The notes below the pieces were generated by a model. The model was given only the letters and a program-made list of their open reading frames with translations, ran no database searches and was not told where the DNA came from. Shown here piece by piece: positions 8,763 through 16,749 of a stretch of DNA of 64,000 nt. Position numbers and translations under genes: made by a program. Source of the stretch: Acidobacteriaceae bacterium (GTDB lineage Bacteria > Acidobacteriota > Terriglobia > Terriglobales > Acidobacteriaceae); the NCBI GenBank assembly GCA_003131315.1, contig PKUV01000158.1, positions 24,468-88,467 on the forward strand, written 5' to 3'. The stretch's first letter is position 1, and the number at the start of each line of letters is the position of its first letter.

Positions 8763-9030
8763 GCTTGTCGATGCGAGCGTTCCGAAGTTTGCGGCGGGAT
8801 ACCGCTGGGGCGGAACTACCGAAGCGCCGGTCGTGCTCTTCCCGGAAGGCGCGATCCGCGTGGAAGGAACGGGCCGTATCATCCTCGAACTCTGCGACGG
8901 CCATTTCTCGCTGGCCGAAATTGTGCAGAAGCTGGAAGCGCAGTTCATGCTGGCGCCGAAGGGCAAGATCCGCGCCGATGTCCAGGTATTTCTGGAGCAA
9001 CTGCACGCCAAGCGCATCATCGATTATTAA
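8755..9030 (+). CDS. pqqD: PqqD-family peptide-binding protein
   Basis: A 91-residue protein with the PqqD pattern: VVLFPEGAIRVEGTGRIIL, LCDGHFSLAEIV, then a DVQVFLEQLHAKRIIDY tail. PqqD binds the PqqA precursor peptide and delivers it to the radical-SAM enzyme PqqE; the fold is the general RiPP recognition element. The GTG start at 8755 has TGAGGGG just upstream. No pqqA, pqqB, an intact pqqC, or pqqE lies nearby, so it may serve a pathway elsewhere in the genome or be a relic. Confidence 0.8.
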   Translation: MAELVDASVPKFAAGYRWGGTTEAPVVLFPEGAIRVEGTGRIILELCDGHFSLAEIVQKLEAQFMLAPKGKIRADVQVFLEQLHAKRIIDY

Positions 9031-9358
9031 AAGGCGACTATTAACAGGCCGCGGAAAAACTCGGGCTTCGCGGGCCAAACTGTAAACCATCTCCCCGTCC
9101 GTTTTGTAAAGTATGTCCCCGGTCTGTACCCCCTTGCACCACCTGGTCGAAGATGCGGTGCGCGAAGATGCCGTCCGTGAAGACGGAGCGACGGGATCTG
9201 CCCCGGAAGCACGCGAGGCTCCCTTTCACGTTCTGCAGGAGAAGATGGCCGGGTTCTGGAACTACCGGACGGATCCGAAGCGAGCGCTTTGACGCTCTCG
9301 AAATCGGCCTGTTAGACTGAAGAATTGTCAGCCTACCCTTAAGCGAAGAAGGAAGCCC
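9031..9358 (+). other. intergenic stretch with repeat fragment and a 59-codon frame
   Basis: Bases 9044-9060 repeat the left end of the GGCTGCGGAAAAA element (CAGGCCGCGGAAAAAC). An ATG at 9113 opens a 59-residue frame to TGA 9290-9292 with an acidic run (VEDAVREDAVREDG). It has no clear ribosome site and no recognisable family, so I do not call it a gene. Confidence 0.35.
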
Positions 9359-10087
9359 GTGCGCGCAGAAACCCGGCATCAACTGAAACAAGACCGCTTC
9401 AGCAAGATCACGATCGAGGCAGCGGAGAAGACCGTCCACTGGAGCGCGGAGCACCAGTCGAAACTCATTGCCGCTGCGATTGCGGTTGTCGTCATCGGAG
9501 CGATCGCATTTGGCGGCTGGTACTACGTCAACTCGCAGGACGAAAAGGCGAGCGCCGAGCTTTCGACGGCGGTCCGCACCTTTGAAACGCCGGTGCGTCC
9601 GGCAGGCGTGCCAGCGCAACCGGGGTTCGAGAGCTTCGCGTCGCCGCAGGAACGCGGCACCGCAGCGCGCAAACAGTTCCAGGCCATCGTCGATAAGTAT
9701 CCGCACACCCACACTGCCGACATGGCGCGCTATTTTGTGGGATTGGCCTCGGCACAGCTTGGCGATAACACGGCAGCGGAGCGCAGTCTGCAGGAGGCGG
9801 CCGGCTCTTCGAACGCCGATCTTGCGGCATTGGGCAAGTTCGCGCTGGCTTCCGTTTATCGCGCGGAGAATAAGGACACGCAGGCGGTCGATCTTTATAA
9901 GCAGTTGATCGATAAGCCTACGCTCGTCGTCAGCAAGGCGACGGCGCAGCTCGAACTCGCCGGGTTCTACGAGTCGCGGCAGAAGCCAGACGAGGCCAAG
10001 AAGATTTACGATCAGGTGACGAAAGAAAATCCGGCCACCGAAGCAGCATCGCTGGCGCAGCGGCGAGCCACGGCTCTCAAACAGTAG
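9359..10087 (+). CDS. YfgM-like membrane-anchored TPR protein
   Basis: A 242-residue protein: short cytoplasmic N-terminus, one membrane helix at residues 37-57 (SKLIAAAIAVVVIGAIAFGG), then a helical repeat region running to the end (QFQAIVDKYPHTHTADMARY and later units). This matches the YfgM/TPR_21 family, which in E. coli is an ancillary SecYEG/periplasmic chaperone partner. The GTG start follows AAGAAGGAAG. The stop lies 3 bases from the convergent aminotransferase gene. Confidence 0.75.
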   Translation: MRAETRHQLKQDRFSKITIEAAEKTVHWSAEHQSKLIAAAIAVVVIGAIAFGGWYYVNSQDEKASAELSTAVRTFETPVRPAGVPAQPGFESFASPQERGTAARKQFQAIVDKYPHTHTADMARYFVGLASAQLGDNTAAERSLQEAAGSSNADLAALGKFALASVYRAENKDTQAVDLYKQLIDKPTLVVSKATAQLELAGFYESRQKPDEAKKIYDQVTKENPATEAASLAQRRATALKQ

Positions 10088-10090
10088 TTC

Positions 10091-11242
10091 TCAAGCAGTA
10101 GTTTTTGCAGCGGCGATGCGGCGCAGACATGCGATGAGCCGCTCGCAGTCCTCGGCCGTGTTGTAGACGTGTGGCGTCACGCGAATCGAACTTCCACGGA
10201 CGCTGACGAATACTTTCTCTCTCGCGAGCACTTCGGGAAGTTCCTTCGGAATCGCCCCTTTCCTCCGCAGGGCCAGGTAGTGAGGCGCGCGTAACGGTTC
10301 GGCGGGCGCGGAAAATCCCATGTCCGCCGCGGCGGTTGCCAGTTGACGATTGAGCGCGCCGGCCGTCTCGGAGATCTGCGCGACTTCCCACTCCAGCAAC
10401 TGCTTCATAGCGCGCACCGCGGCAGGCAGCAACGCGAAATTGGAGCGCTCGCCCATGTCGAAACGCCGCGCGCCCGCGTCGTAATTTTCCGTGTAGAGGA
10501 TGAGGCTGGCGAAATCGCGAGCGTTGGCGCGCTGAATCCAATTCTCTTCCAGCGGTATTCCGCCCTGCCATTTTGGAGCGACATAGAGAAGCCCGATGGA
10601 ATAGGGCCCGAGCAGCCATTTGTAGCTGGCGGCGACGGCAAAATCCGGCTGCACGTCGCGCACGCTGAAGGGTAACGCGCCGAGCGACTGGGTGAGATCG
10701 AGAACGAGCGCGGCGCCGATCTTGCGGCAAGCTTCGCCGATGCGGACGAGATCGAGTCTTCCGCCGCTGGTCCACTGCACGTGCGGGAGTGCGGCAATCG
10801 CCACATCGTCGGTGAGGGAATTCAGAACGGCGGCGGTCCAGTCGTGATCTTCCGGCCAGACGACGATTTTCAGCGAAGCGCCGGTTTCTTCCGCCAGACG
10901 CTGCCACGGATAGTAGTTGGACGGGAACTGCTCTGCGAGCACGAGAATACTCTGGCCTTTTTTGACCGGCAAATTTCGCGCGGCGGTCGCGATGCCGTAA
11001 CTGGCAGAGGGAACGATGGCGATGCAGTCGGCCGAGCAGTTGAGTAGCTGCGCGGCGGTCGTGCGGAACTCGTCTGAGCCCGCAAAAAATTTGTCGGGAG
11101 TCAGTTCCCACGGGTGCGCTTTGCGGGCAAGCCCCGCGGTTCCGGCTTCCAGTGCCGGCTTCATCAGCGGCGACATGTAGGCGCAGTTCAGGTAGGCGAC
11201 GTCGTCGGGGATCTCGAAGAGATGGCGCTGGCAGGGAAGCAT
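10091..11242 (-). CDS. Class V aminotransferase (PLP enzyme)
   Basis: A 383-residue fold-type I PLP enzyme related to cysteine desulfurases and kynureninases. The lysine that binds PLP is in AASYKWLLGPYSIG, preceded by the DLTQSLGALP segment that carries the PLP-pyridine aspartate. LPHVQWTSGGRLDL fits the cofactor-stacking region. There is no cysteine loop typical of a desulfurase, so desulfurase activity is not claimed; the substrate is unknown. The gene stands alone on the minus strand, convergent with the YfgM-like gene and divergent from the GH5 gene. Confidence 0.85.
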   Translation of the reverse strand: MLPCQRHLFEIPDDVAYLNCAYMSPLMKPALEAGTAGLARKAHPWELTPDKFFAGSDEFRTTAAQLLNCSADCIAIVPSASYGIATAARNLPVKKGQSILVLAEQFPSNYYPWQRLAEETGASLKIVVWPEDHDWTAAVLNSLTDDVAIAALPHVQWTSGGRLDLVRIGEACRKIGAALVLDLTQSLGALPFSVRDVQPDFAVAASYKWLLGPYSIGLLYVAPKWQGGIPLEENWIQRANARDFASLILYTENYDAGARRFDMGERSNFALLPAAVRAMKQLLEWEVAQISETAGALNRQLATAAADMGFSAPAEPLRAPHYLALRRKGAIPKELPEVLAREKVFVSVRGSSIRVTPHVYNTAEDCERLIACLRRIAAAKTTA

Positions 11243-11291
11243 GGGCTAGTCTGTGGCATTCAGTGTACCAATGCAGAAGGGATTGCCGGCA

Positions 11292-12458
11292 ATGAGTCGA
11301 GTAAAGATGGGTCGAGTGAAATTACAGGTTGCGTTCATCTTGTTGTCAGGTCTGCTGGCAGGTAGTGCGGCGGCGCAGACTGGCGGCGCCGCGAGCGCCA
11401 AAGCCTCGCTGGCTTTTGCGCGGGCTGAAAAATTGAGGCGGGGAATCAACGCCAGTGAGTGGTTCGCGCAGGTGTATGACAAGCGCGGCTACACGCCGGA
11501 ACATTTTCAGGCCTGGACGACCGCCGAGGACATCGCGCTGATCAAGTCGATGGGCTTCGATCACGTGCGGTTGAGCGTGAATCCGCAGCCGATGTTTACG
11601 GCGCGCGAGCCCAATAAGATTCCGACGGAGTATCTGGGCTCTCTGGATGCGGCGGTGAAGATGATCCTCGACCACGGGCTGGCGGTTGTAATCGACCTGC
11701 ATCCGGAGAGCGACTTCAAGGCGCGGCTGGCGAAGGACGACGAGTTTGTCGAGCAGTTCGCCGATTTCTGGCGAGCGCTGGCCGAACATTACTCGACGTG
11801 GGACGCGGACCGAGTGTTTCTGGAAATTCTGAATGAGCCGGAGTTCACGGACCGCTATCGGTGGCTGGGTGTGCAAGTGAAGTTGGCGGCAGCGATCCGG
11901 GAGGGCGCGCCTGCTCACACGATCATAGCGGCGGGCGCGCGCTGGTCGGACGACGATGACCTCGTTTTTCAGGAGCCGCTGCACGATCCGAATGTCATCT
12001 ACAACTTTCATTTCTATGAGCCGCACATCTTCACGCATCAGGGCGCAACTTGGAGCGCGTATTACTGGCACTTCCTGCGCGGCTTGAGGTATCCGTCAAG
12101 TCCGGATTCGGCGGAGCGCGTGGCGGCGCTGGTGCCGGATGAAGTCGACCGGCTGCAGGTGATCCGCTATGGGCGCGATCACTGGGATGCGGCCCGCATT
12201 GAATCCGAAATGAAGCAAGCGGCGGAGTGGGCGCGGCGTCGCGGGGTTCCGCTGGTGTGCAACGAATTTGGCGTGTATCGGGAGTATTCCAATCCCGAGG
12301 ACTGGGCGGCGTGGCTGCACGATGTGCGGACGGCGCTCGATCGCAACGGAATTGGGTGGGCGATGTGGGACTACTCGGGATCGTTTGGCGTGGTCACGAA
12401 GAAAGATGGGAAGGCGGTGGCGGATGAGGGGGTGCTGCGGGCGCTGGGGATGAAGTGA
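11292..12458 (+). CDS. Secreted GH5-family glycoside hydrolase (endoglucanase-like)
   Basis: A 388-residue cellulase-type TIM barrel. The general acid glutamate is E182 in LEILNEPEF and the nucleophile is E325 in VCNEFGVY; an HFYEPHIFTHQG segment supplies the active-site His/Tyr. The start at 11292 has AGAAGGGA 9 nt upstream and gives a signal peptide (VAFILLSGLLAGSAAAQ); upstream starts at 11253 and 11271 are less well supported. It should cleave beta-1,4-glucans or mannans outside the cell. No other polysaccharide gene adjoins it. Confidence 0.88.
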   Translation: MSRVKMGRVKLQVAFILLSGLLAGSAAAQTGGAASAKASLAFARAEKLRRGINASEWFAQVYDKRGYTPEHFQAWTTAEDIALIKSMGFDHVRLSVNPQPMFTAREPNKIPTEYLGSLDAAVKMILDHGLAVVIDLHPESDFKARLAKDDEFVEQFADFWRALAEHYSTWDADRVFLEILNEPEFTDRYRWLGVQVKLAAAIREGAPAHTIIAAGARWSDDDDLVFQEPLHDPNVIYNFHFYEPHIFTHQGATWSAYYWHFLRGLRYPSSPDSAERVAALVPDEVDRLQVIRYGRDHWDAARIESEMKQAAEWARRRGVPLVCNEFGVYREYSNPEDWAAWLHDVRTALDRNGIGWAMWDYSGSFGVVTKKDGKAVADEGVLRALGMK

Positions 12459-12462
12459 GACC

Positions 12463-12612
12463 TCACCTACCGAAGGCGAACCGACCTAATTCATCCCCGA
12501 GCTTCTTGACCTCGTCGGGGTCTTTTGAGGAGCGGAAGCGTTCATTACGGTGTAGCAGGATAAGGGCAGCCCAGTCTGGCACTGGTTCAGTTTGAAAGTA
12601 GGAACTAGGCGC
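12463..12612 (-). other. in-frame extension after the fic stop codon
   Basis: Directly after the fic TGA the same frame stays open for 49 codons, including PDWAALILLHRNERFRSSKD and KKLGDELGRFAFGR, which looks protein-like. A GTG within it could start a separate small protein of about 39 residues. Otherwise it is the tail of a longer Fic protein cut by a nonsense mutation. No ribosome site is convincing. Confidence 0.3.
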
Positions 12613-13206
12613 TCATTCAGCCAGTTGGTCTTTGAGTAGTCCGGCAAGATAATCCGCCAGCACGGAAACATCAAAGTGGCCCTGATCCCAGGCCCTATCG
12701 GCGGCTTGCAACGCAGCATAATATGGCTTTCGATTTTCTCTGATCCGTTCGGGCACAATTTTCTTTCCCGGCAGCAATCGTCCCTGCTTCAAGCAAATCA
12801 GGTAATAGCAGGCGGCCCTTGCAGTTCTTCCATTGCCTTCGACGAATGGGTGAATCCAATTGAGCCTCCACAGCGCATATGCCGGAAGTACGGTTGGATG
12901 GTCCAGAATTGCCCAGTTTTCGTGGACGACAGAAAAAAACCGATCCATCTGATTAGGAACGTCGTCAAAGTGGGGAGGAAAGTGATTCCCCACATAGATC
13001 GGCTCCTCGCGGTAACGTCCCCCAAACTGGGAAATGTTCGAGACAGCCGCATAATTTAGAGCCCACAGAGTGTATTTATCGAAGAATTCGATGCCCTTTT
13101 TTAAGCCAATTTCAATGCAGTTAGACAACAAGTCATACTGCCGCAAGAGATTTTGCTCTTGGATTTTTGCATAAAGCTCGGGATCGTCTTTTTCTCGAAC
13201 GGACAC
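12613..13206 (-). CDS. Fic-domain AMP-transferase (toxin-like)
   Basis: A 197-residue Fic/DOC protein with the complete active-site loop HPFVEGNGRTAR at residues 119-130, including the catalytic His and the nucleotide-binding Gly/Arg residues. Such enzymes transfer AMP or related groups to target proteins. No inhibitory helix motif (S/T-x-x-x-E-G/N) is obvious inside it. A 68-residue protein encoded 37 bp upstream on the same strand is the likely antitoxin. The GTG start at 13206 has a poor ribosome site, which suggests coupling to the upstream gene. The frame continues beyond the stop (12463-12612). Confidence 0.88.
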   Translation of the reverse strand: MSVREKDDPELYAKIQEQNLLRQYDLLSNCIEIGLKKGIEFFDKYTLWALNYAAVSNISQFGGRYREEPIYVGNHFPPHFDDVPNQMDRFFSVVHENWAILDHPTVLPAYALWRLNWIHPFVEGNGRTARAACYYLICLKQGRLLPGKKIVPERIRENRKPYYAALQAADRAWDQGHFDVSVLADYLAGLLKDQLAE

Positions 13207-13243
13207 AGAAATGGGGGCCTGGGGGCCTGAAATCAGACTCCAT

Positions 13244-13450
13244 TTAGGGCAACAGCCTTATGTGTTTCGACGCAAACCGCACGCTGTCTTTGGTAATAAG
13301 CTCCGAATCGGGAGCATTCCCGAAAGCAAAACTGATCCTTTGCTCGCGCAATTCGTCCTCGGTCACGGGTATATTGCGAGACGCCGCCAGGAGGCGCATC
13401 AATTCTGGGTCCGGTGCCGTGACATTCTGAAACTGCTTACGATCAGCCAT
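13244..13450 (-). CDS. Small protein, probable antitoxin of the Fic module
   Basis: A 68-residue, mostly polar protein, MADRKQFQNVT...; the central part reads EDELREQRISFAFGNAPDS. GAAGGGA lies 7 nt upstream of the ATG at 13450, so an upstream in-frame ATG at 13486 is not needed. It has no DNA-binding motif that I recognise. The antitoxin role is inferred only from size, order and spacing ahead of fic. Confidence 0.65.
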   Translation of the reverse strand: MADRKQFQNVTAPDPELMRLLAASRNIPVTEDELREQRISFAFGNAPDSELITKDSVRFASKHIRLLP

Positions 13451-13657
13451 AAACTTCCCTTCGATTAAGTTAGATGAGAGCAGCAATCATAGCGCTGCAC
13501 TGCGTTTTCTGAAACTGTGAATTTCTTGGCCGGTTTCCCTTTGTGTCACTACACTCACGGGGGCGCTCTGCATAACATCCTTCTTCGGCATAAGCCAACC
13601 ATGCCATGAATTCAGAACTGGCGCAAGGGGAAGCACATTCAAACTGAACCAGCACCG

Positions 13658-13993
13658 TCAGTCCAAACTGCCCTGCTCGATCACCACATTCTCCCGCACG
13701 ATCAGCCGGTGAGCGGCCATTTCGCGCAGCTTGGGGAGCACGCGGTTGACGTGCTCGTCGGTATCGACGAAGGAGATCACGACAGGCAACTCGCCTCCGG
13801 CTTCGACGAGGTGAGCGGTGTGGACTTTGCCTCGTCCGAGGAATCCGGCTACGGCGTGGAAGGCGACGGCTCCGAAGGAATTTTCTTCGCGCAGGTATTT
13901 CAGGATTTCCAGATGCAGCGGGCGGTGGTGCCAGGAATCGCCTTCGGTGAGATAGATGGTGACTTGAACGGCCATAACGACGCCGGCTGCCAT
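13658..13993 (-). CDS. DUF190 (PII-like) protein of the fluoride operon
   Basis: A 111-residue DUF190 protein: a ferredoxin-like fold related to PII signal proteins. VTIYLTEGDSWHHRPLHLEI and GAVAFHAVAGFLGRGKVHTA are the family signatures. It starts 1 bp after the crcB stop with GGGGG 7 nt upstream of the ATG, and belongs to the transcript controlled by the riboswitch at 14392-14437. DUF190 genes often accompany crcB; the biochemical role is not established. Confidence 0.87.
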   Translation of the reverse strand: MAAGVVMAVQVTIYLTEGDSWHHRPLHLEILKYLREENSFGAVAFHAVAGFLGRGKVHTAHLVEAGGELPVVISFVDTDEHVNRVLPKLREMAAHRLIVRENVVIEQGSLD

Positions 13994-13994
13994 T

Positions 13995-14366
13995 TTACAA
14001 CCCCCGGGCGAGTGCGGCGCCAGCCAAAACGGCGGCGAGGCAGAGCGCGTTGCTGGCTACGATGTTGATGCCGGTCAGGAGCCATTGCCCCTGCTCCATC
14101 AGCGCGAAGCTTTCGAAGGCGTAGCTGGAGAAAGTGGTGTACGAGCCGCAGAAGCCGATGGCGACCAGCAGGCGCCAGCGCGGATCGAGCAGCGCGCGGT
14201 CGGTCGAGAAGGCGAGAAAGAATCCGAGGACGAGGCTGCCGGTGATGTTGATCAGCAGCGTGCCGTAGGGGAACGCGGATGAGAAATCGCGAGCGATGAG
14301 AGTGCTCAGGAAGTAGCGGGCGCTGGCTCCGACAACGGCACCGAGCGCGATCCACAAATAGTTCAC
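13995..14366 (-). CDS. crcB: CrcB/Fluc fluoride channel
   Basis: A 123-residue four-helix membrane protein with the Fluc signatures GAVVGASARYFLSTL, PYGTLLINITGSLVLGF and GFCGSYTTFSSYAFE. Fluc works as an antiparallel dimer exporting fluoride. The GTG at 14366 is chosen because GCAGGAGGAC precedes it; the longer frame to 14444 would run into the riboswitch. It is co-transcribed with DUF190. Confidence 0.92.
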   Translation of the reverse strand: MNYLWIALGAVVGASARYFLSTLIARDFSSAFPYGTLLINITGSLVLGFFLAFSTDRALLDPRWRLLVAIGFCGSYTTFSSYAFESFALMEQGQWLLTGINIVASNALCLAAVLAGAALARGL

Positions 14367-14391
14367 GACGGAGTCCTCCTGCAAAAGTTCT

Positions 14392-14437
14392 GTAGGAGTT
14401 ATCAGCCGAAGGGCGGTTAACGGCGAACTCCATCGCC
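14392..14437 (-). promoter_or_regulatory. Fluoride riboswitch (crcB RNA)
   Basis: Read on the minus strand the core is GGCGATGG-AGTT-CGCC followed by TTAACC and then GGCTGATAACTCCTAC. The first stem (GGCGA/CGCC), the pseudoknot-forming loop and the closing CTGATAACTCCTAC block match the fluoride riboswitch consensus. It ends 25 nt before the crcB start, whose ribosome site is GCAGGAGG. A TATACT box at 14451-14446, just upstream, could be its -10 element. Confidence 0.92.
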
Positions 14438-14511
14438 AGTGCATCAGTATAGCGCAGAGGCCGAGCCATAGCGGAGATGACTGCGGTGCGAATTTGGATT
14501 CGAGGATCCGG

Positions 14512-14943
14512 TTAGAAAACTCCCAGCCAGCGGACGGGGAAGCGGGTTCCGAGGGCGTTCACCAGGCGCTCGTCGGCGGTAATGAGTTCAGTCCGCGTTG
14601 CTACCGCCAGCGCGACGTAGGTGCTGTCGTAGACGGTTCTGCCAAAATCGACAGCAATCTTAAGGGCTTCGGGCAGAACGGCGCGGCTCGGCACGGTAGG
14701 AAAGTCGCGGTTGAGCATCGCTTCCAGACCACGCCGAGCCAATACGGAGGTGATCTCGCCACGCTTCGCCGCTTTCCAAAGGAAGTTGCCGATCTCGAGC
14801 CAGAACAAGTCCGGAACCATGACTTGAACCGAGCCGGCCACGTAAGCGCGAAGAAAGCGGTCGGCGCGATCTGCGAGAGGCTCGATGATCGCGGGTGACG
14901 CCCACTTCGCACCGACACTGGCGTCCACGACGAAGGTCTTCAC
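14512..14943 (-). CDS. vapC: VapC-type PIN-domain toxin
   Basis: A 143-residue PIN nuclease. The acidic residues expected in the active site are visible: D7 (VVDASVGAKW), E50 (FWLEIGN), D110 in YDSTYVALA and D124 in ITADERL. VapC toxins cleave tRNA or rRNA. It overlaps the antitoxin gene by 4 nt (ATGA). Confidence 0.88.
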   Translation of the reverse strand: MKTFVVDASVGAKWASPAIIEPLADRADRFLRAYVAGSVQVMVPDLFWLEIGNFLWKAAKRGEITSVLARRGLEAMLNRDFPTVPSRAVLPEALKIAVDFGRTVYDSTYVALAVATRTELITADERLVNALGTRFPVRWLGVF

Positions 14944-15191
14944 CGCTCACGGTCCTCGCGGATCGTCTCTTCGGCAGAGGGGAACGGACCCTTTCCGAGA
15001 GGCTTGTGGGAGCGGAGCTCCGCCAAATCGTCATAGAACTGACGGCGTCGCTTTAGTTCCGCTGCGGTGGGCACGGTGTCTTTCAGCAGAGAGATGACCT
15101 CGGCGGCAATGGAACTGCGGTTCTTGCGGGCGCGGGCGCGCAGGGCTTCGTAGAGATCCTTGGGCACGTTCTCCACGTATAGGGTTGGCAT
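14940..15191 (-). CDS. vapB: VapB/FitA-type ribbon-helix-helix antitoxin
   Basis: An 83-residue protein with an N-terminal ribbon-helix-helix (MPTLYVENVPKDLYEALRAR then KNRSSIAAEVISLL) and a charged C-terminal tail that would occupy the toxin active site. It is the first gene of the pair and probably represses its own promoter. Confidence 0.85.
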   Translation of the reverse strand: MPTLYVENVPKDLYEALRARARKNRSSIAAEVISLLKDTVPTAAELKRRRQFYDDLAELRSHKPLGKGPFPSAEETIREDRER

Positions 15192-15422
15192 ATTGGAAGT
15201 CTAGCACGTCCCTAGGTATAGATTGGAAAAGATCTACAACACCGTTCGCCCTCATCCTTCCCTCGGCTACTTGACCCCACAGCAATTCCTGCGGCATGCC
15301 TCATCTCAAGGGAAGGAATGAAAGTGTCGCTAATCTACTGGACGAGTACACCGCCGTGTCTCCGAGGCTCTCAAAAGGTACAATAAAACGGACGCAGGTC
15401 ACAGCCGAGGCTAGCTAGATTC

Positions 15423-15800
15423 ATGTACGAAGTCACAGTCGAAGACACATTCGCGGCAGGGCACTACCTGCGCAACTACAAGGGCAAGTGCGAGAACCCG
15501 CACGGCCACAATTACAAGATTCGTGTGACCCTCGCCGGCGCCGAACTCGACAACGCCGGCCTGCTGCTCGATTTCAAGGACCTGAAAGACGTTATGAAGC
15601 ACGCCATTGACCGTCTCGACCACCAGATGATCAACGACATCGAGCCCTTCACCGTCCTCAATCCCTCAGCCGAGAATCTCGCGAAATATTTCTACGACGA
15701 AACCAACCTCCGCTTAAGCAGCGCAACCAACGGGCGAGTGCGGGTGAAGGACGTCACGGTGTTTGAGACCGATACCACGACCGCGCGCTACAGCGAGTGA
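15423..15800 (+). CDS. queD: 6-carboxytetrahydropterin synthase QueD
   Basis: A 125-residue enzyme of the PTPS/QueD family making the second intermediate of queuosine (preQ0) synthesis. Zinc ligands H14, H27 and H29 (AGHYL, HGHNY) and the catalytic cysteine C23 (GKCENPHGH) are present, and the D-H catalytic pair is in RLDHQMIND. The start fits the family length. queE follows about 107 bp downstream on the same strand, across a hairpin repeat. Confidence 0.93.
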   Translation: MYEVTVEDTFAAGHYLRNYKGKCENPHGHNYKIRVTLAGAELDNAGLLLDFKDLKDVMKHAIDRLDHQMINDIEPFTVLNPSAENLAKYFYDETNLRLSSATNGRVRVKDVTVFETDTTTARYSE

Positions 15801-15898
15801 ATTGATCGGGTGATCGGGTCATCAGGCCATCGGGTGATCTGAGTTGCAAATGCTCTGTCTTTGAATTTCGATCATCCGATGGCCCGATGACCCGATCC
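15801..15898. repeat. word hairpin between queD and queE (GATCGGGT words)
   Basis: The left arm at 15812-15839 and the right arm at 15870-15897 pair at 26 of 28 positions. Each arm is built of GATCGGGT / CATCGGG words. It begins right after the queD stop and runs to within 10 bases of the queE start. Confidence 0.85.
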
Positions 15899-15907
15899 TT
15901 AGCTTCC

Positions 15908-16591
15908 ATGCAGATTACCGAAATTTACAAATCGCTCCAGGGCGAATCGACGTATTCCGGCCTGCCCTGCGTCTTCGTGCGTCTGACCGGATGCAACCTG
16001 CGCTGCTCCTGGTGCGACAGTGAGTTCAGTTTCCACGGCGGGCAAAAGATGACGCTGCAAGAAGTGCTCGGCGAAGTCGCCGGTCTGAGCGTCGGCGGCG
16101 GACTGGTCGAGATCACCGGCGGCGAACCGATGTTGCAGGAGCGCGAAGTCGTCCCGCTGATGGAGCAACTTCTAGACGCTGACTATCAGGTGTTGCTTGA
16201 GACCAGCGGCGAACGCCCCCTGGCGCGGGTCCCGAAACAAGTCGTCAAGATCGTCGACGTGAAGTGTCCGCACTCCGGCGAACCAAACACTTTCGCAGTC
16301 GAGAATCTGGAAGCGCTCCAGCCTCACGATGAACTCAAATTCGTCTTGACCGACCGCACTGACTACGAATTCGCCCGCGACTTCGTCCTGAATCACGGGC
16401 TGGCCGAGCGCGTTCACGCCATTTTATTTTCGCCCGCGTTCGAAAAAGCCGCCTCCGGCTCGCGAGACACTTCGCACTGCCAACTCGATCCGCAACAGCT
16501 CGCGCAATGGATCCTCGCCGACAACATTCCCGCGCGGCTTAGCCTGCAAATCCACAAACTGATCTGGGACCCCGCCGCCAAAGGCGTGTAG
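15908..16591 (+). CDS. queE: 7-carboxy-7-deazaguanine synthase QueE
   Basis: A 227-residue radical-SAM enzyme converting carboxytetrahydropterin to 7-carboxy-7-deazaguanine. C29, C33 and C36 form the CxxxCxxC cluster motif (TGCNLRCSWC), ITGGEPMLQ is the SAM-binding glycine motif, and GEST near the N-terminus matches QueE. ATG 15908 is chosen over 15887 because the latter lies in the repeat and adds only MTRSLAS. queC and queF are not in the window. Confidence 0.93.
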   Translation: MQITEIYKSLQGESTYSGLPCVFVRLTGCNLRCSWCDSEFSFHGGQKMTLQEVLGEVAGLSVGGGLVEITGGEPMLQEREVVPLMEQLLDADYQVLLETSGERPLARVPKQVVKIVDVKCPHSGEPNTFAVENLEALQPHDELKFVLTDRTDYEFARDFVLNHGLAERVHAILFSPAFEKAASGSRDTSHCQLDPQQLAQWILADNIPARLSLQIHKLIWDPAAKGV

Positions 16592-16627
16592 CTTGATGCC
16601 TGGCGAATTCGCTACGTAAGTTTGAGT

Positions 16628-16707
16628 TGTCATCCTGAGCGAAGCGAAGGACCTATGTATTTAACCGCGCCGCAATGCATAGGTCCTTCGCTTCGCTCAG
16701 GATGACA
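16628..16707. repeat. TGTCATCCTGAGCGAAGC hairpin repeat, copy 1
   Basis: Arms of 30 bp (16628-16657 and 16678-16707) are exact complements around a 20-nt loop, making a very stable hairpin between the convergent queE and recQ genes. A second copy is at 63661-63738. Confidence 0.9.
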
Positions 16708-16749
16708 GTATGTATTTATGCTGCGAATTAAATAGCGGACTGCACAGGG

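Noticed and set aside
8583-9030. A RiPP gene cluster (short peptide plus PqqD-type RRE)
   Set aside because: The short frame matches the PqqC C-terminus and not a precursor peptide, and no radical-SAM or other modifying enzyme adjoins it.
12459-12612. A tRNA suggested by GGTTCAGTTTGAAAG
   Set aside because: No acceptor, D-arm or anticodon arm could be paired around it. No tRNA was recognised anywhere in the window.
15801-15898. Possible CRISPR-like direct repeats
   Set aside because: The words are degenerate, unequally spaced and arranged as inverted arms, with no spacers or cas genes.
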